From positions 1,054,001-1,118,000 of the forward strand of contig LMOK01000002.1 of the NCBI GenBank assembly GCA_001423545.1: a DNA stretch of 64,000 nt, written 5' to 3'. This DNA comes from Orlajensenia sp001423545 (lineage in GTDB: Bacteria; Actinomycetota; Actinomycetes; Actinomycetales; Microbacteriaceae). Shown piece after piece: positions 7,460 through 16,356 of the stretch (its first letter is position 1; each line of letters begins with the position of its first letter). Both the position numbers and the translations under genes were made by a program. The notes beneath the pieces are model-generated. The model had not been told where the DNA came from and ran no database searches. It worked only from the letters and a program-made list of their open reading frames with translations.

Positions 7460-8899
7460 ATGGAAACACTCCAGTCCCGGATGCAGGAGGCGATCGCCGC
7501 GGCGACGCCGCTGCTGGCCGAGACCACCGCGGTGGGAGTGCTGCCGGCCGCGACGGATGCGGACCTGCTGTCCGGGGCGGCGTTCATGGAGGAGCTCGGG
7601 CGGCTGGTCGATGCCGGGCGGATCGCGTACGCCGGGGAGATCGCTGACAGGTCGCGGAAGATCCTGGGCCCGCAGGCGCTGCCCGACCGGTTCGGATGCG
7701 CCACCCCGGTGGAACTGCTGGAACGCGTCGCCCGGGTCTCCCCGCAGACTGCTCGGGCACGGCTCACGTTGGGTACCCAGACCAGGCCGGAGCGGTCTCT
7801 GACCGGGGAGGCGTTGCCGGCCCCGTTCGATGTCGTCCGCCGCGGCCTGGCCACCGGTCGATTGGGCGTGGACTCGGCCACGATCATCACGTCCGCCCTC
7901 TCCAAGGCGATGGTGGGTCTGCCGACGGACACCCTGTCGAGGTTCCTGCCCGCCGAGCACGAGTTGGTGTGCTCGGCGATCGGCGCGGCCCCGTCGGCTG
8001 ATGCTCCGGCGCTGCCGCCGGTGACTCCGTCCGAGACCGAGGTGCAGGCGTCGGTCTGGGTGCTGGCGGTGAATCCTGATGGTGCCGAACCGTCCGTGAC
8101 GGAGTTCGAGTCGCGGGCTTTCCGTCTGCACCGGCCCCGCAACGGCATGATCCCGGTCAGCGGATCCCTGCTCCCCGAAGTCGCCGGGCAACTGCAGGCG
8201 GTGTTCGACGCGATGTGCAACCAGCGCTCCTCACTCACATTCCTCACCGACGAGGACCGTGCCGCCCTGGATGCAGCCGAGGGCCCGCGGGATCCACGGA
8301 GCCGGGCGCAACGCCAACACGATGCCGTCGCCGCCGTGTTCGCGTTGGCCGGCCGCTCCGAGGAACTCCCTACCCTGAACGGCGCGTCAGCGACGATGGT
8401 CACCCATGTGCTCGCCACCGACCTCGACGACACCACCGGTGCCGTCACCGGTCCCGGTCACATCGACGGCCTCGACGTGCCGATATCGGCCGGAGCGGTG
8501 GAGCAACTCTGCTGCGCGAACGGCATCCAACCCGTCACCCTCAGCGCCGACGGGGCCATCCTCCGGTTGGGCACCACGGAGCGGTGCTTCAACCGGGCAC
8601 AACGCCGCGCCCTCGCCGCCCGTGACGGTGGCTGTGTCATCTGCGGCATCCCACCCCAGTACACCGAAGCGCACCACGTCGTGCCCTGGGCGGAGGTGAA
8701 GGCCACCCATGTGTCCAACGGGGTGCTCCTCTGCTGGTACCACCACCGCACCATCACGACCAGCGGATGGCAGATCCGCATGACCCACGGCCACCCCGAG
8801 ATCAAACCCCCGCCAGCCCTCGGACCCCCGGTCTGGCGGCCAGCTCGAGCATCCAGAACCCGACAAGCAGACACCCTCCGCCGACGGTTGCGGGAGTGA
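7460..8899 (+). CDS. DUF222 / HNH endonuclease domain protein
   Basis: A 479-residue protein of the DUF222-HNH type (the '13E12 repeat' family in mycobacteria). Residues about 20-330 match the DUF222 region, including the conserved ASVWVLAVNPDG stretch. The C-terminus holds an HNH nuclease module: CVICGIPPQYTEAHHVVPW, then NGVLLCWYHHRTI, with the paired cysteines, the His-His and the final HH in place, so the nuclease looks intact. Such genes are present in many dispersed copies in Microbacteriaceae. The upstream triple repeat box and its solitary position fit a mobile or repeatedly duplicated gene. Cellular role is unknown. Confidence 0.88.
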   Translation: METLQSRMQEAIAAATPLLAETTAVGVLPAATDADLLSGAAFMEELGRLVDAGRIAYAGEIADRSRKILGPQALPDRFGCATPVELLERVARVSPQTARARLTLGTQTRPERSLTGEALPAPFDVVRRGLATGRLGVDSATIITSALSKAMVGLPTDTLSRFLPAEHELVCSAIGAAPSADAPALPPVTPSETEVQASVWVLAVNPDGAEPSVTEFESRAFRLHRPRNGMIPVSGSLLPEVAGQLQAVFDAMCNQRSSLTFLTDEDRAALDAAEGPRDPRSRAQRQHDAVAAVFALAGRSEELPTLNGASATMVTHVLATDLDDTTGAVTGPGHIDGLDVPISAGAVEQLCCANGIQPVTLSADGAILRLGTTERCFNRAQRRALAARDGGCVICGIPPQYTEAHHVVPWAEVKATHVSNGVLLCWYHHRTITTSGWQIRMTHGHPEIKPPPALGPPVWRPARASRTRQADTLRRRLRE

Positions 8900-8968
8900 T
8901 CGTGCTCTCGGCACGAAGACACCCGTGTCGAGCCGCGCGGTTCACCTTGTGCTGGCCACCCTCCGCCA

Positions 8969-10519
8969 TCAGCGCTGGCGGGCGCCCTTCATGACGCGGG
9001 CGAGGAGGATCATCGGGCCGGCCATCGAGGAGAACTCGGTGCCCGTGCGCGGGAGCTGCATCAGGCCGGTCGAGCGTGACACGGTGACGGCGTCGACGAA
9101 CCGCAGCAGGCCCTCCCGGCCGTTGCGGCGGCCGAGTCCCGACTGCTTGATGCCGCCCATGGGGGCGTCGACCGTCGAGAACGACCCTCGGTAGCCCTCG
9201 TTGATGTTGACGCTTCCGGCGTCGATCACCGAGGCGACGGCGCGGGCACGTGAGGTGGACCCGCTCATGACCGAGGCGTTCAGGCCGTAGTCGGAGTCGT
9301 TCACGGCGATCACAGCCTCGTCGTCGGTGTCGACCGTGTAGACCGAGACGACGGGACCGAAGGTCTCGCCTGCAGCACAGTCCATGTCGCTGGTCACATC
9401 GGTCAGCACCGTGGGCTCGTAGAAGAACGGGCCGAGGTCGGGGCGTGCCCTGCCTCCGGCGAGGACTGTGGCGCCCTTGGCGACGGCATCATCGACGTGA
9501 GCCTGTACCCGAGCGAGTTGGGTCGCGCTGGTGAGCGATCCGACGTCGGTGGAGTAGTCGAAGGCCGAGCCCAGCCGCAGCGACTCCACCCGGGCCGCGA
9601 AGGCCTCGGTGAAGGCGCGGGCGATCCCCCGCTGCACGTAGATGCGCTCGACGGAGACGCAGAGCTGTCCGGCGGAGGCGAAGCATCCGTAGGCAGCATC
9701 GGCTGCAGCCTTGAGGGGGTCGACGTCGTCGAGCACGATCATGGCGTTCTTGCCGCCGAGCTCGAGTGAGGCCCCCACGAGGCGCTCGGCTGCGGCGACG
9801 GCGACGCTGCGTCCGGTGGCAGTCGAGCCGGTGAAGCAGATGTAGTCGGCGTTGCCCGTGACGGCACCGCCGATGACGGGTCCGTCGCCCGTGACGACGG
9901 ACCAGAGCTCGGGCGGGAGGCCGGCGTCGACGAACGCCCGGCGGAGCGCGAGCACGCTGAGCGCACCCTGGTCATCGGCCTTCTGCACGACGCCGCAGCC
10001 GGCGGCCAGAGCCGGCACGACGTCCATGGCCGCGAGGCTGAGGGGGAAGTTCCAAGGGGTGATGATGCCGACGACGCCCTTGGCCCGGTAGCGCACCGTG
10101 GTGTCGACGATGAGGGGGAGGGCGGAGCGTCGGCGTCCGCCGCGCAGGGCCTTCGCGGCGGAGAGCGCGTTGTAGCGGGTGACGGTGGCCGACTGGAAGA
10201 CCTCCTCGAACGCCTGACCGCGGGTCTTGCCCGTCTCGGACTGCAGGATGTCGAGGAGTTCCTCGCGACGCTCGAGGATCAGGTCGTGTGCGCGCAGCAG
10301 CACGGCGCGACGGGCTGCGAAGCCGGCGCGGGCCCACTCCAGCTGTGCGAGTCGAGCGCGGGCGAAGGCATCCGCGACGTCCTCGGGGGTGCTGACCGGA
10401 AGCTCGTGGAGTACTGCCCCGGTGAGAGGGGCGATCACCGTCGTCGAGGCGCCAGAGGTCGAGCAGACGTCGGCGTCGAGGTCGTTCAGGATCGCGAGAT
10501 CCGGCATCGTTGCGGGCAT
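8969..10519 (-). CDS. NAD(P)-dependent aldehyde dehydrogenase, succinate-semialdehyde dehydrogenase type
   Basis: A 516-residue class-3 aldehyde dehydrogenase that oxidises an aldehyde to an acid using NAD(P)+. The expected order is visible: GIITPWNFPLS (cofactor and active-site Asn), FTGSTATGRSV (Rossmann loop), LELGGKN (general-base Glu), SAGQLCVSVERIYV (catalytic Cys), and GETFGPVVSV near the C-terminal third. The overall pattern is closest to the succinate-semialdehyde dehydrogenase (GabD2-like) group of actinobacteria, but substrate cannot be proved. It is monocistronic and convergent with the HNH gene. A TAGAAT -10 candidate lies six bases from the ATG. Confidence 0.88.
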   Translation of the reverse strand: MPATMPDLAILNDLDADVCSTSGASTTVIAPLTGAVLHELPVSTPEDVADAFARARLAQLEWARAGFAARRAVLLRAHDLILERREELLDILQSETGKTRGQAFEEVFQSATVTRYNALSAAKALRGGRRRSALPLIVDTTVRYRAKGVVGIITPWNFPLSLAAMDVVPALAAGCGVVQKADDQGALSVLALRRAFVDAGLPPELWSVVTGDGPVIGGAVTGNADYICFTGSTATGRSVAVAAAERLVGASLELGGKNAMIVLDDVDPLKAAADAAYGCFASAGQLCVSVERIYVQRGIARAFTEAFAARVESLRLGSAFDYSTDVGSLTSATQLARVQAHVDDAVAKGATVLAGGRARPDLGPFFYEPTVLTDVTSDMDCAAGETFGPVVSVYTVDTDDEAVIAVNDSDYGLNASVMSGSTSRARAVASVIDAGSVNINEGYRGSFSTVDAPMGGIKQSGLGRRNGREGLLRFVDAVTVSRSTGLMQLPRTGTEFSSMAGPMILLARVMKGARQR

Positions 10520-10525
10520 TGCGCC

Positions 10526-10531
10526 ATTCTA
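10526..10531 (-). promoter_or_regulatory. -10 element of a leaderless aldehyde dehydrogenase promoter
   Basis: On the minus strand TAGAAT (10531 to 10526) ends six bases before the ATG at 10519, so the transcript should begin at the start codon. Confidence 0.55.
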
Positions 10532-10664
10532 GGACAACTGTCCCACTTCATCGGCCCCTCTTCGCGGGTCGAATCCGCGGGCGGTCGAGCACTCGGATGC
10601 GGCGCATCCGCCACGAGCTTCACTCACGTTCGCCGGGGTGTCGGTGAGCGCCCGAACTGGCGGA

Positions 10665-10670
10665 TACACT
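10665..10670 (+). promoter_or_regulatory. -10 element of a leaderless transporter promoter
   Basis: TACACT ends six bases before the ATG at 10677. The 157-base divergent gap from the aldehyde dehydrogenase also contains GCGGATGC/GCATCCGC palindromic half-sites at about 10595-10613, which could be an operator or chance. Confidence 0.45.
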
Positions 10671-10676
10671 GCCGCA

Positions 10677-12119
10677 ATGATCGCAACGCCGCGGGTGCTC
10701 ACGCGCACCACCGTCGCCGGGTATGCCGCCGGATCCCTGGGGACCGGAGGCTTCGCCACGCTGCCGGGACTCGTGCTGGTGTTCTACCTCACGGACACCC
10801 TCGGAGTCGCCGCCCTGCTGGCGGGCCTGCTCGTCACCCTCGCTAAGGTGTGGGACGTGATCATCGACCCCCTCATCGGAGCGTGGAGCGATCGCTGGCT
10901 GCTGCGCACGGGGAGCCGCCGCGGGTTCATGCTGATCGGGGCATGCACGCTCCCGCTGTTCTTCATCCTCACGTTCTCGGTGCCGGCATCGCTTCCGCCG
11001 TTCGCCGCCGGCATCTGGGTGTTCGTCGCCTTCCTGCTCACAGCCACCTCCTTCAGCCTGTTCCAGGTGCCGTACATCGCGCTCCCGGCCGAGATCGCCG
11101 ACAGCTATGACCAGCGCACGCGTCTGCTGACCTGGCGCGTCGTCGTGCTCACCCTGGCGATCCTGCTCTTCGGGGCCGGGGGTCCGGCCCTCCGCACCGT
11201 CACCGAGGACGAGTACGTCGGCTACATCGTCATGGCGGTCGTCGCAGGAGTCGTGATCGGCCTCGGCATGCTCGTCGCCGTGTTCGTGTCGGTTCCGCGC
11301 CGGGCCAGGGGATCTGTCGGCGGAGAGTCGGCGACGGATGCGTCCGCGACGGATGCGGCATCCGGAACCTCGCCCGACAAGGTCTCGCTCCGCCGGTATT
11401 ACGCCGAGGGATTCGGCGCCCTGCGTCGGAGCCAGCCGTTCCGCGCGCTGCTCGCCACCTTCCTGCTGCAGGGCCTCGCGACCGGACTCATGCTCGCCGC
11501 GGCGAACTACGTCGCGGTCTGGGTGCTCGATTCCGAAGACGCCCTGACGTTCCTCTTCGTCGCCCTCATCGCCCCGGCGCTGCTGTTCGCGCCGCTCTGG
11601 GGCGTGATCGCCCGCCGGATCGGCAAGGAGCGGAGTTACCTCTACGCGAGCATCCTCTACGGCATCGCCGCCTTCTCTCTGATCGGCATGCTGTGGGCGC
11701 CGGGCAGCTGGGTGTACGTGCCCGTCGCACTGGCCGGAGCCGGCTACGCCGGGATGCAGTCGCTTCCGATGGCGATGCTTCCCGATGTCATCTCGCACGA
11801 CGCGGCCACGGCCGGGCCGGGACGAGCCGGCACCTTCGGCGGCATGTGGACGGCCGGGGAGACCACGGGAATGGCGCTCGGCGCGACGGCCCTGTCGATC
11901 GTGCTCGCGGTGACGGGCTACGTGCAGTCATCGGGCGCCGAGGTCGTCACCCAACCCGCATCCGCCGTCGCCGGAATCGTCGTGAGCTTCAGTGTCGTTC
12001 CAGCCGTCATCATCCTCACGAGCCTCATGACCCTCCGCGGCTATCGCCTGCGCCGGGCGGACATCGACCTCCTCGGTGCGTCGAGTTCCGACGCACTCGC
12101 ACCACAGACAGGACTGTGA
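10677..12119 (+). CDS. MFS transporter, glycoside-pentoside-hexuronide (GPH)-like
   Basis: A 480-residue polytopic protein with about twelve hydrophobic segments and a central hydrophilic loop (about residues 215-245). The first half carries KVWDVIIDPLIGAWSDRW, matching the conserved D-P-x-x-G-x-x-x-D loop of GPH sugar:cation symporters (MFS_2). The ATG at 10677 is used because the -10 element fits it; an in-frame start 39 bases upstream would precede the promoter. It is followed after four bases by a PLP decarboxylase, so the two are probably one unit. The transported solute need not be a sugar; an amine or amino acid handled by the decarboxylase is possible. Confidence 0.8.
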   Translation: MIATPRVLTRTTVAGYAAGSLGTGGFATLPGLVLVFYLTDTLGVAALLAGLLVTLAKVWDVIIDPLIGAWSDRWLLRTGSRRGFMLIGACTLPLFFILTFSVPASLPPFAAGIWVFVAFLLTATSFSLFQVPYIALPAEIADSYDQRTRLLTWRVVVLTLAILLFGAGGPALRTVTEDEYVGYIVMAVVAGVVIGLGMLVAVFVSVPRRARGSVGGESATDASATDAASGTSPDKVSLRRYYAEGFGALRRSQPFRALLATFLLQGLATGLMLAAANYVAVWVLDSEDALTFLFVALIAPALLFAPLWGVIARRIGKERSYLYASILYGIAAFSLIGMLWAPGSWVYVPVALAGAGYAGMQSLPMAMLPDVISHDAATAGPGRAGTFGGMWTAGETTGMALGATALSIVLAVTGYVQSSGAEVVTQPASAVAGIVVSFSVVPAVIILTSLMTLRGYRLRRADIDLLGASSSDALAPQTGL

Positions 12120-12123
12120 AAGC

Positions 12124-13614
12124 GTGACCGCCTTCGCCCAGAACCCCGCAGAGATCCTCGACCGACTGGCTGAACTCCGTCGAGCGGATGCCCCGACGCA
12201 CGGCGGGCGCGTGCTCTCCTACGTCTACGACTCGGGGCTGGCCGAGCTGGATGAGCTCGCAGCAGCCGCGATCCGAGCCGTGCAGCCGCTGAACGGCCTC
12301 GACCCCACCACCTTCACCTCGATCGCGGTGATGGAGCGCGAGCTCATCGGCTTCGCGCGCGACGTGCTGCATGGTGACAGCGACGTCGTCGGAACCATCA
12401 CCACTGGCGGCACCGAGAGCTGCCTGCTCGCCGTGAAGACCGCTCGCGACGTCTGGCGTGCGGCAGGCGGCAGCGGGGTTCCCCGGCTCCTCGCCGCGAC
12501 CACGGTGCACGCTGCGTTCCACAAGGCGGCGCACTACTTCGGCCTCGAGCTCGACCTGGTGCCCGTCGACCCGGCGACGGGAGCTCCGGCCGTCGATGCG
12601 ATCGCCGCTCGACTGGATGCATCCGTCGCCCTCGTGGTCGTGAGTGCCCCCTCCTACCCGACAGCCACCTTCGACCCCATCGCCGAGGTCGCAGCCCTCG
12701 CCGCCGAGCGCGGTGTCGCCTGCCATGTCGATGCCTGCATCGGCGGCTTCGCGCTGCCGTGGTGGCGTGGGGGAGACCTGCCGGCCTGGGACTTCAGGCT
12801 GCCCGGAGTCACCAGCATCTCGGCCGACCTGCACAAGTACGGCTACGCGCCCAAGGGCGCATCGGTGCTGCTGCAGCGCGGCCGCGACAGGCAGCGCATG
12901 CAGTACTTCGCCACCACGCGCTGGATGGGTTACCCGGTCGTGAACCCGACCATGCTCGGCTCCAAGTCGGCTGCACCACTCGCTGCGGCCTGGGCCATCG
13001 TGCACGCGCTGGGCGCGGCCGGCTTCGCTGAGCTCACCGCCACGGCCGAGCGCGCGACGGACGCTCTGGTCGCCGTCGTGAACGGCATCGAGGGCCTGCG
13101 CGTGGTCGGAGACCCTGTCGGCCCGCTGTTCGCCGCCGCTGTGGACGAGAGCGTTCCGGCGGACCGTCGGGTGGACCCGCACCAGTGGGCGGATGCCGTT
13201 CGCGGGCACGGCTTCATCATCCAGCTGCAGCCGGGCCTCAGCCAGGCAGACGGCACTCGGGTACCGCACACGACGCACCTGACGATCACGCCGGTGACCG
13301 AGGCGCAGCTGCCGGCGCTCACAGCCGCCCTCGTCGACGCCGCTGACGAGGTGCGCGGTGTGCCGCAGGCCTCGGCCGCCGGCATCATCGAGGCGCTCGG
13401 CCCGGTGCTCGACAGCTTCGGCGGCGCACTGCCGAATTCGGAGCAGGCCGCCGGGCTGCTCGCCGCGGTGGGCATCGGGGCCGATGGCGCCGGGCTCCCG
13501 TCCGAGCTGGCGCCCCTGCTCGCCCTGATCGAGGCGCTGCCGTCGGCACTGGCCGAGCGCCTGCTCACCGAGCTGCTGGCGCGGTTGGTGGAGCCGGTCG
13601 CCGCCGGTCGCTGA
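12124..13614 (+). CDS. PLP-dependent decarboxylase / aldolase, sphingosine-phosphate-lyase-like
   Basis: A 496-residue fold-type I PLP enzyme of the group-II decarboxylase family. The TTGGTESCLLAVKTARD segment binds the cofactor phosphate, HVDACIGGFALPWW holds the Asp that pairs with the pyridine nitrogen, and SADLHKYGYAPKGAS holds the Schiff-base lysine. The layout resembles bacterial sphingosine-1-phosphate-lyase-like or tyrosine/glutamate-decarboxylase-like proteins; substrate is open. The GTG at 12124 starts after the transporter stop; a longer frame from 12076 would overlap it. About 85 residues beyond the catalytic domain form an Ala/Leu-rich helical tail. The stop codon lies inside a dispersed palindromic repeat. 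Confidence 0.82.
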   Translation: MTAFAQNPAEILDRLAELRRADAPTHGGRVLSYVYDSGLAELDELAAAAIRAVQPLNGLDPTTFTSIAVMERELIGFARDVLHGDSDVVGTITTGGTESCLLAVKTARDVWRAAGGSGVPRLLAATTVHAAFHKAAHYFGLELDLVPVDPATGAPAVDAIAARLDASVALVVVSAPSYPTATFDPIAEVAALAAERGVACHVDACIGGFALPWWRGGDLPAWDFRLPGVTSISADLHKYGYAPKGASVLLQRGRDRQRMQYFATTRWMGYPVVNPTMLGSKSAAPLAAAWAIVHALGAAGFAELTATAERATDALVAVVNGIEGLRVVGDPVGPLFAAAVDESVPADRRVDPHQWADAVRGHGFIIQLQPGLSQADGTRVPHTTHLTITPVTEAQLPALTAALVDAADEVRGVPQASAAGIIEALGPVLDSFGGALPNSEQAAGLLAAVGIGADGAGLPSELAPLLALIEALPSALAERLLTELLARLVEPVAAGR

Positions 13615-13701
13615 GGCCCGGACGGAGTCCGCGGCCGATGCGCCCTGTGTTGATACTCCGCGTGATGCGCTTCGAACGCGGACTCCGTCCGGTTCTCAGC
13701 G
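13609..13701. repeat. Palindromic repeat (REP-like), copy 1, complete
   Basis: Two 25-base arms (13609-13633 and 13677-13701) are reverse complements with two mismatches, sharing the core GGACGGAGTCCGCG. They can form a long hairpin between the convergent decarboxylase and lipoprotein genes and may act as a bidirectional terminator. The left arm begins with CGCTGAGG, whose TGA is the stop codon of the decarboxylase. Confidence 0.85.
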
Positions 13702-13708
13702 AGCGGGT

Positions 13709-14638
13709 TCAGCCGCCGCAGACCACGGTGATGTACTCGTAGACCTGCGCCTTCACGGCCGGGGGCAGCGGCAGCAGGTAGCGGCCCTCTCGACCGGTCG
13801 ACGTCGTCGCATCGATCACGAGCACAGTGCCGACCTTGTCGTCGGCCAGGGCGTGCGGATCGCAGCGGGTCGGTCGCATCGGCAGGGTGACGTCCCGCAC
13901 CCCGGATGCGGCATCAACGGTGAAACCGAGTGGCCAGCCGTCCGCGCCGTCGGCCGGTGACATCAGGGTGGTCGACCGAACGGCCGTGAAGGTGGCGCTC
14001 CCGTCGGCTCCTGTCGGCGCGAACGTCAGGTCGATGAAGGCCCGGGCGTCGGCGCCAGTCCCCTCGACGCGGAGCGCCGTGGGCGGGGCGACCGTCACGA
14101 CGGCGTCGACATCGTGCACGAGGCAGCCTTCACGCAGCAGCCGGTCCACGGTCTCGTTCGGGTCGGTCGGAACGAGTGACAACTCTGTCGGCGCGGCGTC
14201 GGAGGAGCCATCCGTCACCGTCAGATCGATGGTTCCGATCTCGCCGGTGCCGTCGGCCGCTGCGGCGTCGCAGGCGAGGGGCGGGATGGGCGCCCGCAGG
14301 TCGATGCGCTGCCCGGAGGCCAGCGCCACGGGGTCGCCCGTGCGCTCGGCGGCCTCTGCGAACCGCGGAGACGAATACACGGCGTCGAGGATGGTGAGAG
14401 CCTCGGCCCCGGTGTTGGTGATCGCCATCGAGAACACCCCGCGCGTGTAGTCGGTGCGGCCCTGAACCACGGCGGCCTCGACGCTGAACGAGGAAGCCGC
14501 GGCCGCGGAGGCCGATACAGACGCAGGCGGCGTCGGCCCGGCGCCGGAGCATCCGACGAGGCTGGCACCTGCCGCCAGGGCGACGAGCGCGACCGCCACC
14601 GCGAGGGCAGGTGCGGGACGGGTGCGCTCTCGAGCCAT
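13709..14638 (-). CDS. Secreted lipoprotein of unknown function
   Basis: A 309-residue protein with a lipoprotein signal: MARERTRPAP, then a hydrophobic stretch ending LVGC, so the cysteine at about residue 29 should be lipidated. An Ala/Ser-rich linker follows. The mature part is beta-rich with phrases such as VFSMAITNTGAEALTI, suggesting immunoglobulin-like sheets, and contains four widely spaced cysteines, including one near the C-terminus (YEYITVVCGG). I recognise no enzymatic motif. It is the last gene of the mgtE-N/DUF1003/mrp operon, four bases after mrp, but this may not mean a shared function. Confidence 0.7.
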   Translation of the reverse strand: MARERTRPAPALAVAVALVALAAGASLVGCSGAGPTPPASVSASAAAASSFSVEAAVVQGRTDYTRGVFSMAITNTGAEALTILDAVYSSPRFAEAAERTGDPVALASGQRIDLRAPIPPLACDAAAADGTGEIGTIDLTVTDGSSDAAPTELSLVPTDPNETVDRLLREGCLVHDVDAVVTVAPPTALRVEGTGADARAFIDLTFAPTGADGSATFTAVRSTTLMSPADGADGWPLGFTVDAASGVRDVTLPMRPTRCDPHALADDKVGTVLVIDATTSTGREGRYLLPLPPAVKAQVYEYITVVCGG

Positions 14639-14642
14639 GCTG

Positions 14643-15830
14643 CTACCGCGGCGAGAAGGGGAGCTGGCGTCCGGCGAGGTTGCGCGAGCGAGTGGCCAGG
14701 GAATCGGCGACGGCCCGGATGGCGAGGCTCGCCGGCTCCTCCGGATGGGCGAGCACGACGGGCTCGCCCGTGTCGCCGCCACTGCGCAGCGCGATGCTGA
14801 GCGGGATCTGCGCGAGCAGCGGCACCTCGGCGCCGGTCGACGAGAGGCGTCGGGCCACCTCGGCTCCGCCACCGGAACCGAACAGCTCGAGCACGCTGCC
14901 GTCGGGCTGGGGCAGGCCCGACATGTTCTCGATCACTCCGTAGACGTGCTGCCCCGTCTGGCGCGCGACGAGGGCGCTGCGCTCGGCGACGTCGGCCGCG
15001 GCCGGCTGCGGGGTCGTCACGACGATCACCTCGGCGTGCGGCAGCAGCTGCCCGATGGAGATGGCCACGTCGCCGGTGCCGGGCGGAAGGTCGAGCAGCA
15101 GCACGTCGAGGTCGCCGAAGTAGACGTCGGTGAGGAACTGCTGGATGGTGCGGTGCAGCATCGGCCCACGCCAGGCGACGGCGACACCGGCGCCGTCGGC
15201 TCCGGGCTCGACGAACATGCCGATGGAGATGACCTTCACGCCGTGCGCGACGGGCGGCAGGATCATCTCGCCCACCTGCGTCGGACGCGTCGCGCGCAGC
15301 ACTCCCGTGGCGGCATCCGTCTCGACGAGCCCGAGGATGCCCGGAATCGAGAAGCCGTGCACGTCGGCGTCGACGATGCCGACCCGCAGGCCCGACTCGG
15401 CGAGGGCGACGGCCAGGTTGGCCGTGAGGGTCGACTTGCCGACCCCGCCCTTGCCGCTCGTCACGAGGTAGACCCTCGTGAGCGATTCCGCCGTGAACGG
15501 GATGCCGCGCTTCGCCTTGCCGCCGCGCAGCTTCTCGGTGAGAGCCGTCCGCTCCTCGCGGGTCATGATCGTGACGTCGACGGATGCGAGCCCGGCGCCC
15601 ACCACGGCCTCGGCGGCCGCCAGCACGTCGCGCTCGATGCGGTCTGCAGCCGGGCATCCGACGATGGTCAGCTTGATGCCGACGTCGACGCCTCCGTCAG
15701 CGCGCGCAGCGACACCACCCACCATGTCGAGTTCGGTGATGGGCTTGCGGATCTCGGGGTCGATGACACTCGCGAGCGCGGCCAGCACGCGACCCTCGAG
15801 AGCTGCTCCGGCGGACGCGTCAGCGGGCAT
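14643..15830 (-). CDS. mrp: Mrp/NBP35-family Fe-S cluster carrier ATPase
   Basis: A 395-residue P-loop ATPase of the Mrp/ApbC family, thought to carry Fe-S clusters to target proteins in the cytoplasm. Residues about 15-95 form the DUF59/MIP18 domain. The deviant Walker A is TSGKGGVGKST (about residues 124-134), followed by GIVDADVHGFSIPG and LLLDLPPGTGD (Walker B). The usual CxxC that binds the bridging cluster after ENMS is absent: here the segment reads ENMSGLPQPDGS, as I recall for other actinobacterial Mrp proteins. It overlaps the upstream DUF1003 gene by 11 bases, so translation is coupled. Confidence 0.92.
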   Translation of the reverse strand: MPADASAGAALEGRVLAALASVIDPEIRKPITELDMVGGVAARADGGVDVGIKLTIVGCPAADRIERDVLAAAEAVVGAGLASVDVTIMTREERTALTEKLRGGKAKRGIPFTAESLTRVYLVTSGKGGVGKSTLTANLAVALAESGLRVGIVDADVHGFSIPGILGLVETDAATGVLRATRPTQVGEMILPPVAHGVKVISIGMFVEPGADGAGVAVAWRGPMLHRTIQQFLTDVYFGDLDVLLLDLPPGTGDVAISIGQLLPHAEVIVVTTPQPAAADVAERSALVARQTGQHVYGVIENMSGLPQPDGSVLELFGSGGGAEVARRLSSTGAEVPLLAQIPLSIALRSGGDTGEPVVLAHPEEPASLAIRAVADSLATRSRNLAGRQLPFSPR

Positions 15831-16356
15831 CCGGCTCGGCGTTCGTGGTCTCGTCGTCGCGGTCGTCCGAACGCTCGTCGAGCTGCTCCAGCAGCGCGCG
15901 CAGCTCGGAGCGGATGAAGTCCTTCGACGCCATGTCGCGCATGGCGAGCCTCAGGGCGACGACCTCGCGGGCGAGGTACTCGGTGTCGGCGAGGTTGCGC
16001 TCGGATCGCTGACGGTCCTGCTCGATCTGCACGCGGTCGCGGTCGTCCTGGCGGTTCTGCGCCAGCAGGATGAGGGGAGCGGCGTACGAGGCCTGCAGGG
16101 AGAGCACGAGCGTCAGGGCGATGAAGCCGAGCGCGATGGAGTCGAAGCGCCAGGCCTCGGGAGCGAGCGTGTTCCACGCCATCCAGGCGATGACGAAGAG
16201 GGAGAGGCCGAGAAGGAACCAGGGAGTGCCCATGCCTCGGGCGACGCCCTCGGTGAAGCGCCCGAAGCGGTCTTTGGAGGCGCGGTTGCGCTTCGCGGAG
16301 TTGCGCAGGCCCTTCGGGGCGTCGAGACGCTGGTCGGATCGGCTAGCGCGTGCCAT
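15820..16356 (-). CDS. DUF1003 membrane protein
   Basis: A 178-residue protein with a basic N-terminus, two adjacent transmembrane helices (about residues 45-65 and 75-95, WFLLGLSLFVIAWMAWN and FIALTLVLSLQASYAAPLIL), and a charged, probably coiled-coil cytoplasmic C-terminus. The stretch SYAAPLILLAQNRQDDRDR is the DUF1003 signature. It overlaps both neighbours (14 bases with the MgtE-N gene, 11 with mrp). DUF1003 genes commonly sit beside MgtE-N/CBS genes in actinobacteria, so the soluble MgtE-like protein may use this one as its membrane partner; that is inference. Confidence 0.88.
   Translation of the reverse strand: MARASRSDQRLDAPKGLRNSAKRNRASKDRFGRFTEGVARGMGTPWFLLGLSLFVIAWMAWNTLAPEAWRFDSIALGFIALTLVLSLQASYAAPLILLAQNRQDDRDRVQIEQDRQRSERNLADTEYLAREVVALRLAMRDMASKDFIRSELRALLEQLDERSDDRDDETTNAEPDAR

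Noticed and set aside
7460..8899. Homing intein or group I intron signature around the HNH protein
   Set aside because: The HNH module is part of a free-standing DUF222 protein; no interrupted host gene or intron core is visible.
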